Assembly: GCA_016794765.1 (NCBI GenBank)
Contig: JAEUJG010000531.1
Span: 1 to 6,390 of the forward strand
DNA length: 6,390 nucleotides
DNA from: Spirochaetaceae bacterium
GTDB lineage: Bacteria > Spirochaetota > Spirochaetia > Treponematales > Rectinemataceae
Direction: 5' to 3'
The position numbers were made by a program, and so were the translations under genes. The notes beneath the pieces are model-generated. The model did no database searches, had not been told where the DNA came from, and saw only the letters and a list, made by a program, of their open reading frames with translations. Shown one piece after another: positions 5,430 through 6,390 of this stretch. How positions within the stretch are numbered: the stretch's first letter is position 1; every line of letters starts with the position of its first letter.

Positions 5430-6254
5430 ATGCGCATCGCCATTGTCCAATCCAGGCCCGCCTTCGGGGACCCGGACAGCAATCTCGAGGGGCTCCTCGG
5501 AGCCGTCGCCTCGGTCAACGCGGATTTCTACGTCCTGCCCGAGCTTTGCCTGGCGGGCTACGACTTCGAGGATCGACCGGAGGCCGCCCGATTCGCGGAA
5601 AGGCCGGACTCGCCGCGCCTCGACTCCCTGGCGCGGGCGGCGACGGACCGCGGCGCCGGAATATCCTTCGGCTTCGCGGAGGCGGCGGAGGGCGGCCGGC
5701 TCTTCAACAGCGCCCTCCTCTCCCTGCCGGACGGGCGGCGCCGCGTCTACCGCAAGACCCACCTCTTCGCCCGGGAGAAGCTCCTCTTCGAACCCGGCGA
5801 CACGGGCTTCTTCGTGGAGGAGTTCCGCGGCCTCCGCGTCGGCATGGCGATCTGCTTCGACTGGATCTTCCCGGAGAGCTTCCGCACCCTCGCCCTCCTC
5901 GGCGCGGACCTCATCGCGCACAACGCGAACCTCGTGTTGCCCTGGTGCCAGCGGGCCGACTTCGCGCGCGCGGTGGAAAACCGGGTCTACGTGGCGACCG
6001 CCAACCGCGTCGGCCGCGAGGAGCGGGGCGGCAGGAGCCTCTCCTTCACCGGCGGTTCCGTCCTCGTCGCCCCGGACGGATCGAGCCTCCTTGAGCTGCC
6101 GGTCGACGAGCCCGCCGTCCGCGTGGCCGAGATCGATCCTCTGCGGGCCCGAGACAAGCGGCTCAACGCCTGGAACGACCTCCTGGCCGACCGGCGGCCC
6201 GAGTTCTACGCGGCGCGGCGGAGCCCGGAACCGACGGAAGATACCGGCGCCTGA
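5430..6254 (+). CDS. Nitrilase-superfamily carbon-nitrogen hydrolase, archaeal-nitrilase-like
   Basis: A 274-residue cytoplasmic enzyme of the CN-hydrolase family, which hydrolyses nitriles, amides or carbamoyl groups through a Glu-Lys-Cys triad. All three are present: E38 in LPELCLAGYDF, K109 in YRKTHLF and C142 in GMAICFDWIFPES. The further family Glu is probably E116 in FAREKLLFEPGD. ENRVYVATANRVG (183-195) and the ending KRLNAWNDLLADRRPEFY (243-260) recall, from memory, the Pyrococcus nitrilase PH0642/PaNit, which acts on small aliphatic nitriles. Substrate here is not proven; a deaminated-glutathione or omega-amidase role is the main alternative. The start is the first family-like Met, preceded by a -10 hexamer rather than a ribosome site. 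The open frame continues upstream, but that extension crosses the divergent VF530 gene and is not family-like. A 9-bp hairpin follows the stop. Confidence 0.94.
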   Translation: MRIAIVQSRPAFGDPDSNLEGLLGAVASVNADFYVLPELCLAGYDFEDRPEAARFAERPDSPRLDSLARAATDRGAGISFGFAEAAEGGRLFNSALLSLPDGRRRVYRKTHLFAREKLLFEPGDTGFFVEEFRGLRVGMAICFDWIFPESFRTLALLGADLIAHNANLVLPWCQRADFARAVENRVYVATANRVGREERGGRSLSFTGGSVLVAPDGSSLLELPVDEPAVRVAEIDPLRARDKRLNAWNDLLADRRPEFYAARRSPEPTEDTGA

Positions 6255-6289
6255 AAGGGGATCGGGCGACCCGCCGGGCCCGCCGGACA

Positions 6290-6317
6290 AGCCCGCCCGC
6301 CCCGGCAAGGGCGGGCT
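6290..6317 (+). terminator. Strong GC hairpin after the nitrilase gene
   Basis: AGCCCGCCC (6290-6298) and GGGCGGGCT (6309-6317) are perfect nine-base complements around a ten-base loop, starting 36 bases after the stop. No T-tract follows. Just before it, 6270-6286 carries cccgccgg twice, nine bases apart. It may be a terminator, or a dispersed REP-like palindrome as seen in many GC-rich genomes. Confidence 0.5.
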
Positions 6318-6390
6318 ACGACATAGATCCTAGGCTCGCAACGGCCGATCTACGACGCCCATCCGATGGGAAGGCGGCGGCCGCGGGGCT
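6318..6390. other. Right-edge stretch without recognisable gene
   Basis: No supported coding start or RNA gene is visible. It holds a 13-bp dyad, CCCATC-c-GATGGG (6358-6370), and an inverted pair tagatc/gatcta (6324-6329 and 6347-6352). ctacgac is repeated at 6316-6322 and 6350-6356. These may belong to the promoter region of a gene beyond the edge. Confidence 0.3.

Noticed and set aside
1..6390. A novel multi-gene defence, secretion or biosynthetic system
   Set aside because: The genes are unrelated by pathway, on mixed strands, each with its own expression signals, and all fall in known families. I see no toxin-antitoxin pair, nuclease, transposase, phage gene, CRISPR-like array or reverse transcriptase.

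Overview
This is a GC-rich bacterial window with strong G/C preference at third codon positions. It holds five complete genes and one gene cut by the left edge. All are ordinary chromosomal housekeeping or accessory enzymes. I see no tRNA, rRNA, CRISPR array, insertion sequence, phage gene or defence cassette, and no gene-free stretch longer than about 220 bases. The phylum cannot be fixed from sequence alone. A GTP-type PEP carboxykinase, a secreted formylglycine-generating-enzyme-like protein, a VF530 protein and an archaeal-type nitrilase together suggest a free-living GC-rich bacterium, perhaps from a poorly cultured phylum. That placement is a guess.

Layout. Positions 1-4114 are on the minus strand. 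From its promoter end leftward, this block is a cytoplasmic serine hydrolase of the class C beta-lactamase superfamily (3041-4114), then pckG for GTP-dependent phosphoenolpyruvate carboxykinase (966-2822), then a secreted FGE-sulfatase-domain protein that runs off the left edge (1-846). Each has its own Shine-Dalgarno sequence, and gaps of 119-218 bp separate them, so they need not form one operon. A 187-bp divergent region then leads to a plus-strand YigZ/IMPACT-family gene (4302-4928). This converges on a minus-strand VF530/DUF2132 gene (4962-5294), with only 33 bp of hairpin-forming DNA between their stops. A second divergent region (5295-5429) leads to a plus-strand nitrilase-superfamily amidohydrolase (5430-6254). 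The last 136 bp contain a strong GC hairpin and no recognisable gene.

How the genes relate. pckG is central metabolism (oxaloacetate to PEP, gluconeogenesis). The other genes are not pathway partners in any obvious way, and the arrangement looks like a normal chromosomal mosaic. I found no convincing undescribed multi-gene system. The most interesting signals are regulatory. The four minus-strand genes have Shine-Dalgarno sites, but both plus-strand genes lack one and carry a good -10 hexamer placed 7-10 bases before the ATG, which predicts leaderless or nearly leaderless mRNAs. Several short direct or inverted repeats also sit at operator-like positions in the three promoter regions.
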